A stretch of 64,000 bases of DNA from Bradyrhizobium sp. CB82. GTDB taxonomy: Bacteria; Pseudomonadota; Alphaproteobacteria; Rhizobiales; Xanthobacteraceae. Position numbers and translations under genes: made by a program. Position 1 is the first letter of the stretch; each line of letters opens with the position of its first letter. The notes beneath the pieces were generated by a model. That model saw only the letters and a list, made by a program, of their open reading frames with translations, did not search any database and was not told the DNA's origin. Shown here piece after piece: positions 1 through 7,635 of the stretch. The stretch is from positions 8,623,001 to 8,687,000 of the forward strand of contig NZ_CP121650.1 of the NCBI RefSeq assembly GCF_029714405.1. Reading direction: 5' to 3'.

Positions 1-23
1 CGCGCCAAATCGGAAGACGTGTC

Positions 24-722
24 ATGAGACGTGCCGACCGGCTGTTTCAGATCATCCAGGTGCTCCGGCGGAGCCGCAAACCGCTGACGGCGGACGCGAT
101 CGCGGCCGAGCTCGAGACCTCCAAGCGCACCGTCTATCGGGACATCGCAACGCTGATCGGCCAGCGCGTGCCGATCCGTGGCGAGGCCGGCATGGGCTAC
201 ATCCTGGAAAAGGGTTTTGACCTGCCGCCCTTGATGCTGACACCCGACGAGATCGAGGCGGCGGTGCTGGGCGCGCAATGGGTTGCCGGCCACGCCGACA
301 CGGCGCTGGCGCGCGCCGCCGAAGACCTGATGGCGAAGATCGCCGACACAGTGCCCGAGCGCCTGCGCCCCTTCGTGCTCGAGCCGGCAAGCCGCGCGCG
401 GCCGAGCTGGAATCGTGAACCCGACCGCATGGACATGGTGCGCACGCGCACGCAAATCCATGAAGGCAAGAAGATCACGCTGCGCTATCGCGACGAGCAG
501 GGCCGCGACAGCCAGCGCACGATCTGGCCGATTGCCGTCGGCTACCTCGAGGCCGTGCGGCTGCTCGCAGCCTGGTGCGAGCTGCGCAGCGATTTCCGCA
601 GCTTCCGCACCGACCGTGTGGTGGATGCGACCTATCTCGACGAGAGATATCCGGAGCGGCGTGACGTGCTGCGCGCCAAGTGGCGGCAGAGCCTGGTCTG
701 GGGTCCGCCGAAGGACAATTGA
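24..722 (+). CDS. WYL-domain (YafY-type) transcriptional regulator
   Basis: This 232-residue protein starts with a DeoR/HTH_11-type winged helix at about residues 6-60, with a recognition helix containing TSKRTVYRD. A WYL-type domain follows from about residue 138; its core reads TIWPIAVGYLEAVRLLAAWC. Family members are DNA-binding regulators whose WYL domain is thought to sense small ligands or nucleic acid. The ATG at 24 is the first in frame and has a GGAAG nearby. The stop lies 5 bases before the next gene, so the two are probably co-transcribed. The target genes cannot be read from the sequence. Confidence 0.9.
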   Translation: MRRADRLFQIIQVLRRSRKPLTADAIAAELETSKRTVYRDIATLIGQRVPIRGEAGMGYILEKGFDLPPLMLTPDEIEAAVLGAQWVAGHADTALARAAEDLMAKIADTVPERLRPFVLEPASRARPSWNREPDRMDMVRTRTQIHEGKKITLRYRDEQGRDSQRTIWPIAVGYLEAVRLLAAWCELRSDFRSFRTDRVVDATYLDERYPERRDVLRAKWRQSLVWGPPKDN

Positions 723-727
723 GCGAC

Positions 728-1054
728 ATGGACCAGAACTCCACGACCGACCTGTCGCAGCTCTGCCAGGCTTGCGGCGCCTGCTGCGCCTATTCGGCGA
801 ACTGGCCGCGTTTCTCGATCGAGAGCGAGGAGGAGCTCGCGCTGATCCCGCAAGCCCTCGTCAACGAGCGGCAATCGGGCATGCGCTGCGACGGCGATCG
901 TTGTTCGGCACTGAAAGGGAATATCGGGGGTACGACCACCTGCGGCATCTATGCCGTGCGGCCGGAGGTGTGCCGCACCTGCATGCCTGGCGATGCCGAA
1001 TGCGCGATGGCGCGGCGGAAGTTCGGACTGCCGGTGATCGAGATCGGTGCTTAG
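728..1054 (+). CDS. YkgJ-family cysteine cluster protein
   Basis: This 108-residue protein begins with CQACGACC and has further cysteine pairs at MRCDGDRCSAL, CGIYAVRPEVCRTC and GDAEC, the pattern of the YkgJ/UPF0153 zinc- or iron-chelating family. The biochemical role of that family is not well defined. I chose the ATG at 728 because it follows the WYL gene directly and gives the usual N-terminus shortly before the first cysteine cluster. The 3' end overlaps the opposite-strand gene at 1051-1449 by four bases, tail to tail. Confidence 0.88.
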   Translation: MDQNSTTDLSQLCQACGACCAYSANWPRFSIESEEELALIPQALVNERQSGMRCDGDRCSALKGNIGGTTTCGIYAVRPEVCRTCMPGDAECAMARRKFGLPVIEIGA

Positions 1055-1449
1055 GCTGGGACGGCTTCAGCGAGATCGTCGTCGAGTTCGTCCTCGAGCG
1101 GCGCAAGCACCGAGAGTGGTTTGGTCGACAGCGTAATCGGCTTGCGGCTGCCCGACAGCGACGGCGATGCCTTGGCCGTGCTTTCACGCGACAGCGCGTA
1201 AAGCGTGGAGCCGACGCGCCCCCCACTTTCGATCAGTTCGCGCTCCGTGCAGCTCGCCGCGATCGCGACCGCCAGCGAATGCAGATGGCTGCGGCGGTAG
1301 CAGAACAAGGCCAGCCTGGCGCGGGCCTCGGGGGCAACACTCTCAACCAGTCTCGGCAGACCGCTTTCGCTGGCGCGATACATCTCGCCAAGGAGCTCGT
1401 CGCGGACCGGGCAGAAATCGCTTTCGTAGGCGTCTCGGCTTGAAAACAT
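1051..1449 (-). CDS. conserved hypothetical protein
   Basis: This 132-residue protein reads from an ATG at 1449 (MFSSRDAYESDF); an upstream extension to 1485 is possible but less likely. It has no signal peptide or membrane segment. The middle part (RARLALFCYRRSHLHSLAVA) looks helical, and the C-terminus is acidic (LEDELDDDLAEAVPA). I do not recognise a characterised family. Its coding frame continues to the four-base overlap with the YkgJ gene, which supports it as a real convergent gene. Confidence 0.6.
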   Translation of the reverse strand: MFSSRDAYESDFCPVRDELLGEMYRASESGLPRLVESVAPEARARLALFCYRRSHLHSLAVAIAASCTERELIESGGRVGSTLYALSRESTAKASPSLSGSRKPITLSTKPLSVLAPLEDELDDDLAEAVPA

Positions 1450-1578
1450 TGCGGTTCTCCCTCGTATGCGGAAGATGCCGCGCAATTCTCTAACGAAAGG
1501 TTAACCACACGGGCCGGTAGTGTCCCGGGTTTTTGCGTCCCGTCTCGCGAATCGGAAACGCCGCCGCAGCCGGCGGGC

Positions 1579-1965
1579 TCAGTTCGCCGCCATGAAGATC
1601 GACAGCCCAAAACCGGTGAGGTGGTGCAGCGCCTGGTCGACGCCGATCAGGGTCCAGAACCAAGGGTGCTCCTGGTTGACGCCAAAATTGGCCGAGACCA
1701 GCCCCTTGGCTCGATCGACCGTGATGTGGATCGCGAAATCAATCAGGGCGACGAACCAGAATCTTGGCGCGAATATCAGGATCAGCGGCAGCGCAACCGC
1801 AAGGTGAATCAGGCAGTGCACGAGGAGCGGGAGCGCCCAGCCGTGCTTCTGGTCCTTGCCTTGCGCCATCCAGGCGGTCTGAAGGACGAAATCGGCGATG
1901 ATGTGCTTGAAGGTGAGCAGCAGCATCCAGCCAATGAGCGCTTCGACCGGAACCGCCGATGACAT
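1579..1965 (-). CDS. DUF3307 membrane protein
   Basis: This 128-residue protein is dominated by membrane helices (ALIGWMLLLTFKHIIADFVL, PLLVHCLIHLAVALPLILIF, FWFVALIDFAIHITVDRAKG). The pattern of KHIIADFVLQT near the start, LVHCLIH in the middle and HITVDRAKG later is that of DUF3307 proteins, which have no established function. I prefer the ATG at 1965 over a TTG at 1980. It is transcribed alone, away from the TAXI gene. Confidence 0.8.
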   Translation of the reverse strand: MSSAVPVEALIGWMLLLTFKHIIADFVLQTAWMAQGKDQKHGWALPLLVHCLIHLAVALPLILIFAPRFWFVALIDFAIHITVDRAKGLVSANFGVNQEHPWFWTLIGVDQALHHLTGFGLSIFMAAN

Positions 1966-2321
1966 GGGTGGAAACGACAAAGCTGGACGCCCTCATTGAA
2001 CGTGGAAGAAAAAATGGAGCGTTCAGTGCGACTTCTTCTTGGGTCCGGCCAAATCGCCGAGATCGCACTTTTATGACATCTCTCGCGGCGGAATGCACCC
2101 CGGGAGGAACCGGAAAATCGCAAGGTGTGGCCAAACGACGATAGGGACCGGTCGCCGTCGCCGCTCGCGGTAACGTTACCTGCGGCTCGAAATTTGCATT
2201 CTGCCGCCGGAGAGCTATCATCCCAAGCACGGATTATCGTACTTTTTTCAGGCGCTTACGAATTTTCGGGCGGCCTTTGCCGGCAAGCCGGCCGCTGCCT
2301 GGCAACGGGATAAGGCCAGCC
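1966..2321. other. intergenic region
   Basis: This 356-bp gap separates the divergent DUF3307 and TAXI genes, so promoters for both should lie here. I see no convincing -35/-10 pair, operator palindrome or small gene. An AAGG lies upstream of the TAXI start at 2322. Confidence 0.5.
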
Positions 2322-3827
2322 ATGAGTGCTGAAGGCCAGATGTCACCGACCAAGCAGTCCCCAGCGTCGCGCCCGAAGGTCATCAAGACCAACCAGCAAC
2401 AGGTCGTGCTCTATGTCGTGCTGACCTTGATCCTGTCGCTTGCCACCGTCTGGGGCGGCCGGGCCATGCTTCGCCATTCGGAGACCCTGACCTTTGCCGT
2501 CGGCAACGCCAACAGCGACGAGGCGCGTTTCGCCAACAAGCTCGCCGCCGTGCTCAAGAACAATGCCTCACGTTTCCGGATCAAAATCGTCAACAATCCT
2601 GACAACGCCAAGGCGATTGCCCAATTCGATCGCAAGCAGGCCGATCTCGCCATCCTGCGCACCGACGGCAAGATCCCGCCGCGCGCGCGCACGCTCGCCA
2701 TCCTCGAGCACGATCTCGTGCTGCTGCTCGGCCCTGGCAACAAGAAGATCAAGTCGCTCGCGGAATTGAAGAAGAAGAAGGTCGCGGTGCTCGCCGAGAG
2801 CGATTCCTCGCTCGCCTTCGTACGCGGCATCCTCGACGTCCCCGACACGCCGGACGCTGCGGCACGCGTTCAGATGGCCCCGCAGGGCGCAACGCTGGAC
2901 AAGCTGCTGGCGCCTGCGAGCGGCTATTCCGCGGTGATCGCCATCGTCCACGCCTCGAAGGCGGTGCGCGACAAGGCCTATGAGCAGGCCGCCAAGCGCG
3001 GCGGCTTCACGCTGAATGCCATCGACGAGGCCAAGGCGCTGGAGCGCAAGATTCCCGGCATTTCCGAGGAGACCTTGACGGCGGGCACGCTGTCGGCCTC
3101 GCCGGAGATTCCTGACGACGATCTCGATACGATCGGGCTCGAATGGCTGCTGGTCGCACAATCGAAGATGTCGGGAAGCACTGGCGGCGACCTCGCGCGG
3201 ATCATTTACGAGAACAAGTCAGAGCTCGGGCTCGACAGCGGCTTCGCCACCAGGATCGAGCCGGCATCGACCGACAAGGACGCTTTCGTGATGGCCCAGC
3301 AGGGCGCGGCCGACTACATCAACGACGACACCAAGTCGTTCATGGATAAATACAGCGACATGATGTATCTGGGCGCCGGCGCGCTCAGCGTCATCGGCTC
3401 GATCTTCGCCGCGATCTACGCCAAGGTCACCAGGATCGCACCGGAGAAGGCCAGCGAGCTCTCCACGGCCATCCTCGATGTCGGCGAGCGCATCGAGCAT
3501 GCTCATTCGCTGGACGAGCTCGAGTGCCTGGCAGACGAACTCGAAGCGATCCTGCGCAGAGCCGTCGTGGGTCTAAGAGACGGCACGATAAGCACCGACG
3601 GGCTCGATACATTCAAGCTCGGCTATGAATTCGTCCGCGACGAGATCGGCATGCGGCGCGAGCATCTGAAGCGGCACGCCGGCGATGCGCAACGAAATAC
3701 CGGCGACGCCGAGAGGCGCGCCGGCGACGCCGAGAGGCGCGCCGGCGATGCCGACAAAGCCGCGCGCGAGACCGCCGCCCATGACGATACCAACGTGGTG
3801 GTGGTGAAGACCGCACAAAGCGCGTAA
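2322..3827 (+). CDS. membrane-anchored TAXI-family TRAP-type solute-binding protein
   Basis: This 501-residue protein has an N-terminal membrane anchor near residues 28-45 (VVLYVVLTLILSLATVWGG). A TAXI-type periplasmic binding domain follows, up to about residue 340. A second hydrophobic segment near residues 347-367 (MMYLGAGALSVIGSIFAAIY) precedes a helical tail of about 130 residues. Ordinary TAXI proteins are free periplasmic receptors that deliver ligand to a fused TRAP permease; here the domain sits between two anchors and no TRAP permease is nearby. The tail ends in tandem GDAERRA-like repeats. A sensory rather than transport role is possible. The ATG at 2322 is preferred over an upstream TTG at 2277. 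Confidence 0.82.
   Translation: MSAEGQMSPTKQSPASRPKVIKTNQQQVVLYVVLTLILSLATVWGGRAMLRHSETLTFAVGNANSDEARFANKLAAVLKNNASRFRIKIVNNPDNAKAIAQFDRKQADLAILRTDGKIPPRARTLAILEHDLVLLLGPGNKKIKSLAELKKKKVAVLAESDSSLAFVRGILDVPDTPDAAARVQMAPQGATLDKLLAPASGYSAVIAIVHASKAVRDKAYEQAAKRGGFTLNAIDEAKALERKIPGISEETLTAGTLSASPEIPDDDLDTIGLEWLLVAQSKMSGSTGGDLARIIYENKSELGLDSGFATRIEPASTDKDAFVMAQQGAADYINDDTKSFMDKYSDMMYLGAGALSVIGSIFAAIYAKVTRIAPEKASELSTAILDVGERIEHAHSLDELECLADELEAILRRAVVGLRDGTISTDGLDTFKLGYEFVRDEIGMRREHLKRHAGDAQRNTGDAERRAGDAERRAGDADKAARETAAHDDTNVVVVKTAQSA
3676..3760 (+). repeat. short in-gene tandem repeat, about 21 bp per unit
   Basis: Four imperfect units encode GDAQRNT, GDAERRA, GDAERRA and GDADKAA in the C-terminal tail of the TAXI protein. 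The two central units are identical at the DNA level, which points to recent slippage or unequal exchange. Confidence 0.85.
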
Positions 3828-3930
3828 GGCCTGGCCTGCGACGCGGGGAACCCGCCCGCGCGACCGCGCCGCGCACCTGGAACTGACTCGATACGCGACG
3901 GTTGATGCTTCGCGCAACCGGAGATCGACC

Positions 3931-4149
3931 ATGCGTTCACTGCTCGTCATCATCCTGTTCGCGATGCTCGCCGGCGTCGGCTATTTCGCCTACTCCGCCC
4001 TGTCCGTCGATGGTGAGCCGATTCCGACCGAAGGTTACGTGGCGCTCGCGCTGGGCGCCGGCTTCTCGGTGATCGTCGGCGTCGGGCTCATGGCGCTGTT
4101 GTTCTTCTCGAGCCGCCGCGGCTACGACGAGCCACCGCATTTCAAATAG
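3931..4149 (+). CDS. small two-helix membrane protein
   Basis: This 72-residue protein has two predicted membrane helices (LLVIILFAMLAGVGYFAYSA and ALGAGFSVIVGVGLMALLFF) and a short polar tail ending DEPPHFK. A GGAG sits 7 bases before the ATG. It lies about 100 bases after the TAXI gene on the same strand and may belong to that transcript. I cannot assign a function. Confidence 0.65.
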   Translation: MRSLLVIILFAMLAGVGYFAYSALSVDGEPIPTEGYVALALGAGFSVIVGVGLMALLFFSSRRGYDEPPHFK

Positions 4150-4298
4150 CGATCTCAGCCACTCGCCCCCCTGGGTTGTGAGGTGAGCGCCGATAACGCT
4201 GTCAGCGTCCATCGTTGACGGCCCCCGCCTGCGCAGGCACTTTGGCGCCGCAGTCCCGACCGGGACGCAATCCAGCCAAGACCGGACCGCAATCCCGT

Positions 4299-5406
4299 AT
4301 GTTCAAGCCGTTGATATCAGCTCTGGCGAAATTCGTGGCCGCGACGGCCGGCCGGAACATGACCACGGCGGCCTACGTGGCGGTCACAGTCGGCGTCGTG
4401 ACCACGATGCTGTTGACGGTCGACCCCGCCTATGAGGCCGCGCATCACGGGGCGAACGCCTTGCTGTGGGCGTGCCTGGCCTATTTCGTGTTCGAATGGC
4501 TGGTCCGGCTGCGCCATGGCAAGACAGCAGCGGCTGGGACTCTACGTGCGGTCCTCGAGCGGCCTGGTCGATGCGATCGGGGCGCTGGCGGTGCCGGTCG
4601 CCCTGGTGCTGGGAGTCGAACCCAAGACGGCGTGGCTCCTCAGCGTGCTCTGGGTGCTCAAGGTCGTGCCGGGCATCCCGGGCCTGAGGCAGCTGCGCCG
4701 CGTGCTGGTGCTGGAATCGGGGCCACTGCTCAGCGTGCTCGTGATCTTCCTGATGGTGGTGTTCCTCGCCTCCGTTGCCGAATATTTCCTGGAACGCGAC
4801 GTGCAGCCCCAGACTTTCGGCAGCGTGCCGTCGGCACTCTGGTGGGCGGTGGTGACGCTGACGACGACCGGCTATGGCGACGTCGTGCCTGTGACGCCGC
4901 TCGGGCGGATGGTGGCCGCGCTGGTGATGATCTCCGGCCTTGGCGTGTTCGGGCTCTGGACCGGCATTCTGGCAACCGGTTTCGCCGCCGAAACGCGTCG
5001 CGACAATTTCCTCAAGACCTGGGAGACCGTCAGCAAGGTGCCGTTCTTCGCCGCTCTCGGACCGTCCGCGATCGCCGACGTCACCCATATGCTTCGCACC
5101 ATGGACCTGCCCGCCCGCACCATGATCATCAGGAAGGGCGCACAGGGCGACTGCATGTATTTCATCGCCTCCGGCGAGGTCGAGGTCGACCTGCCCGGCA
5201 AGAAGGTGGCGCTCGGCGAAGGCGCGTTCTTCGGCGAAATGGCGCTGCTCGGCAACAATGTGCGCGGCGCCAACGTCACGACCGTCACGGTCTCGCGGCT
5301 GCTGGTGCTCGACCTCGTCGATTTCCGCGTGCTGATGGCGCGGCATCCCGATCTCGCCGAAACCATCGATGCCGAAGCCAAACGCCGCGCGCTCGAAAAC
5401 AAGTAG
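4299..5406 (+). pseudogene. cyclic-nucleotide-gated K+ channel (MlotiK1 type), frameshifted
   Basis: Joined across one frameshift, this reads as a 368-residue six-helix potassium channel close in size to MlotiK1 (355). The downstream frame carries the pore helix and selectivity filter TTTGYGD, the S6 segment (GVFGLWTGILATGF) and a C-terminal cyclic-nucleotide-binding domain (FFGEMALLGNNVRGANV). S1 and S2 are in the upstream frame, up to LRH at codon 4515-4517. An extra G in the GG at 4518-4519 breaks the frame; removing it restores LRHARQQRLGLYV. This is either a true inactivating mutation or a sequencing error. A downstream ATG at 4516 could give a truncated product lacking S1-S2. Confidence 0.85.
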
Positions 5407-5418
5407 ATGGAGACACCA

Positions 5419-6204
5419 ATGTCGGATGCAGCCGAGACCGCCAGCGTGCCCCTGCTCGAGATCGACGGTGCGCGCGCCACCATCCGCCTCAACCGGCCGG
5501 AGCAGCTCAACCGGTTGCAGACCGAAGACCTCGGCGAGCTCGCGAGACTGTTCGACAGGATCGAGGCCGATCCCACGATCCGCGTGCTGGTGCTGACCGG
5601 CACTGGACGCGCCTTCTCCGCCGGCTACGACCTCAATTCGGTCGCCGAGCGTGCGGTGAGCGCGACGGAGCAGCAGAGCGCAGGCTCGGCGTTCGAAGTG
5701 GTCGTCAACCGCCTGGAGGATCTCGGCGTTCCGACGATCTGCCGCCTCAACGGCGGCGTCTATGGCGGCTCGACCGACCTTGCGCTCGCCTGCGACTTCC
5801 GCATCGGCGTCGACACCGCCGAGATGTTCATGCCGGCGGCGCGGCTCGGATTGCACTACTACACCAGCGGCATCAAACGCTACGTGAGCCGACTCGGCGT
5901 CGACAATGCCAGGATGCTGTTCCTGACCGCGCAAAAGATCAGCGCGCCCGAGATGCTGCGGATCGGCTATCTCACCGCCATGGTGGCACCAGAGCTTCTC
6001 GACGAAGAAGTCGACAAGCTCGCCCACATCCTCGCCGGCAACGCCCCGGTCGCGATGCGCGGCATGAAGCGCGCGATCAACGAATTCGCGCGCGGCGCGC
6101 TCGACGAGGCGGCAGCCGACCGCCGCCATCGCGAAAGCATGCGCGGCGACGAGATCAAGGAAGGCATCAACGCCTTTGCGGAAAAGCGGCCGCCAAGGTT
6201 TTGA
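5419..6204 (+). CDS. enoyl-CoA hydratase/isomerase-family (crotonase) protein
   Basis: This 261-residue crotonase-fold protein has the oxyanion-hole motif GRAFSAGYDL and the second oxyanion loop region LNGGVYGGSTDLALACDFRI. The positions that normally carry the two catalytic glutamates of enoyl-CoA hydratase appear changed: the usual PE..LG reads PAARLG, and the later EM.LTG region reads ARMLFLTA. It may therefore catalyse another crotonase reaction. I prefer the ATG at 5419, which has GGAGA upstream, over one at 5407 adjoining the channel stop codon. Confidence 0.85.
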   Translation: MSDAAETASVPLLEIDGARATIRLNRPEQLNRLQTEDLGELARLFDRIEADPTIRVLVLTGTGRAFSAGYDLNSVAERAVSATEQQSAGSAFEVVVNRLEDLGVPTICRLNGGVYGGSTDLALACDFRIGVDTAEMFMPAARLGLHYYTSGIKRYVSRLGVDNARMLFLTAQKISAPEMLRIGYLTAMVAPELLDEEVDKLAHILAGNAPVAMRGMKRAINEFARGALDEAAADRRHRESMRGDEIKEGINAFAEKRPPRF

Positions 6205-6516
6205 GCTTTGCGGACTGCTCGCGATCATTGTGGTGCATTGAGCGCAAATGGCACCACGGCGCCGGTGTCGTCCCCGACAAGCGAGCGCTGATCCGGGACG
6301 ACGAGTGGAGATTGAGGCGCGGCCATCGCACGCGATCGACACGTCGCATGATGCAGTCCCAACGACGCGCAAGGCCTGAGACCAACCCGTCTCCCGCCCT
6401 CCACGAAACAATCCTGAAACACGATTCCTGCTCGCGCGCATGAACGCGTTTCGGAGTCACGCCGACCGAGATGCAGGGACACAACAACGGCTTCGTGCCA
6501 CACTGGAGAGAAGAGA
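6205..6516. other. intergenic region
   Basis: This 312-bp stretch before the secreted-protein gene holds no convincing gene. Open frames here lack family features and run antisense to each other. A purine-rich GAGAAGAGA precedes the ATG at 6517 and is the likely ribosome binding site. I see no clear promoter. Confidence 0.45.
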
Positions 6517-6756
6517 ATGTTTCGCAAGCTTGCCCTTGGTCTCGTCGCCGCCGGTTCGCTCGGCGTTGCCGCCCTCGCGCCCAGCGCCGCGTCGGCCCAC
6601 GGCTTCCATCATCACTGGGGCCCCGGCTGGGGCTGGGGCTATGGCGGCCTCTATGTCAACACCGGCGTGAGCGGCTGCTACCAGGAGCGCGTGGTGCCGA
6701 CCCGTCACGGCCCGCGCGTGCGCATCGTGAACGTCTGCGCGTACGGGATCTACTAA
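6517..6756 (+). CDS. small secreted protein, His/Gly/Trp-rich
   Basis: This 79-residue protein has a typical signal peptide (FRKLALGLVAAGSLGVAALA, cleavage probably after ASA). The mature part starts with a His/Trp/Gly cluster (HGFHHHWGPGWGWGYGG) and includes two cysteines (SGCYQERVV and NVCAYGIY) that could form a disulfide. Similar short secreted proteins are common in Bradyrhizobium and have no known function. It is followed directly by a hairpin terminator. Confidence 0.7.
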   Translation: MFRKLALGLVAAGSLGVAALAPSAASAHGFHHHWGPGWGWGYGGLYVNTGVSGCYQERVVPTRHGPRVRIVNVCAYGIY

Positions 6757-6775
6757 GCGACAACGTCCGGCAACG

Positions 6776-6802
6776 AAGCCCCGATCATGGTGATCGGGGC
6801 TT
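6776..6802 (+). terminator. hairpin terminator
   Basis: Perfect 12-base arms AAGCCCCGATCA and TGATCGGGGCTT are separated by TGG. It starts 20 bases after the secreted-protein stop and lies just before the convergent nitroreductase stop. It could act in both directions, although the T tail is short. Confidence 0.75.
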
Positions 6803-6816
6803 TCGTCGTCGGCAGC

Positions 6817-7515
6817 TCACTCGTCCACGAACGTCACGGTATCGGCCAGGCTCGCCCGCGAAGTGCGGTAGCTGTTGACCTTGTGGGCATGGTCGGCATA
6901 GCCGAACGAGATGCCGCAGACGACGCGGCGGTCGTCGGGCAGATTGAAATGCCGGCGGATCAAGCCGGAATGACGCGCGAGCGCGGCCTGCGGAATCGTG
7001 CCGAGCCCGAGCGCCTGCGCGGCCAGCATGAAGTTCGAGACATAGGCGCCGCAATCGATCGCGCCGTAAATGCCGAGCGGTTCGTCCGTGTGAATGATCG
7101 CGATATGCGGCGCGCCGAAGAAGTTGTAGTTCTCCAGCGCCTGTTTTGCGTAGGCGGCCTTGTCGCCACGGGCGATGCCCAGCGTGTTGTAGAGTTGAAA
7201 GCCGCTCTCGCGGCGCCGCTCCAGGTACACGCCGACATATTCGCGAGGCGGGGTGAAATCGTAATCGTCGCCGCGGCCGCCTGAGGCTTCCTGGTAGATC
7301 GCCTTGCGAAAGCGCTCCTTGGCCTCCCCGCTGGCGATCACGACCTGCCACGGCTGGCTGTTGCACCAGGACGCGGTGCGTTGGGCCGTCGTCAGGACGT
7401 GCGCGATGGTCGCGCGATCGACCTCCTTCGGCAGGAAGGCGCGCACCGAATAGCGCTCGTTGAGGAGCTCTTCGAGCACGCCGATGCGGTCTTTATGGTT
7501 CACGCTTGCGTCCAT
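6817..7515 (-). CDS. nitroreductase-family FMN oxidoreductase
   Basis: This 232-residue protein has the nitroreductase N-terminus (LNERYSVRAFLPKEV), the FMN-contact segment TASWCNSQPWQVVIASGEAK, and the C-terminal GLGTIPQAALARH and VVCGISFGYADH blocks. Family enzymes reduce nitroaromatics, quinones or related compounds with NAD(P)H; the substrate here is not readable. It is the last gene of the minus-strand block that starts with the acyl-CoA dehydrogenases, separated from the one upstream by a palindromic repeat. Confidence 0.88.
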   Translation of the reverse strand: MDASVNHKDRIGVLEELLNERYSVRAFLPKEVDRATIAHVLTTAQRTASWCNSQPWQVVIASGEAKERFRKAIYQEASGGRGDDYDFTPPREYVGVYLERRRESGFQLYNTLGIARGDKAAYAKQALENYNFFGAPHIAIIHTDEPLGIYGAIDCGAYVSNFMLAAQALGLGTIPQAALARHSGLIRRHFNLPDDRRVVCGISFGYADHAHKVNSYRTSRASLADTVTFVDE

Positions 7516-7530
7516 GGATCAACTCGCTTT

Positions 7531-7631
7531 CGTGCCCCAGTAGTGCGCTGCTGAACCGGGGCCCATTGTGGCCATCTGGGTCCCGGCTCTGCGGAGCGGC
7601 ACTTCGTGCCGCACCGGTCCGGGACACGAGG
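7531..7631. repeat. intergenic palindromic repeat, family F
   Basis: This GC-rich imperfect palindrome contains GCGCTGCTGAACCGGGGCCC and GTCCGGGACACGAG. It matches, in inverse orientation, the elements around 15293-15360 and 15525-15663. It fills the gap between the nitroreductase and acyl-CoA dehydrogenase genes. Confidence 0.65.
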
Positions 7632-7635
7632 ATGT

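Noticed and set aside
3676..3760. CRISPR or satellite array
   Set aside because: The repeats are in frame, only about 21 bp, lack spacers and encode a helical GDAERRA tail.
4510..4525. Programmed ribosomal frameshifting in the K+ channel gene
   Set aside because: There is no slippery heptamer, stem or internal Shine-Dalgarno at the junction, and family members are encoded in a single frame. A plain one-base insertion is simpler.
4384..6441. A 685-residue minus-strand open frame opposite the K+ channel and crotonase
   Set aside because: It is a shadow of two recognised plus-strand genes; the channel filter and crotonase motifs show which strand is coding.
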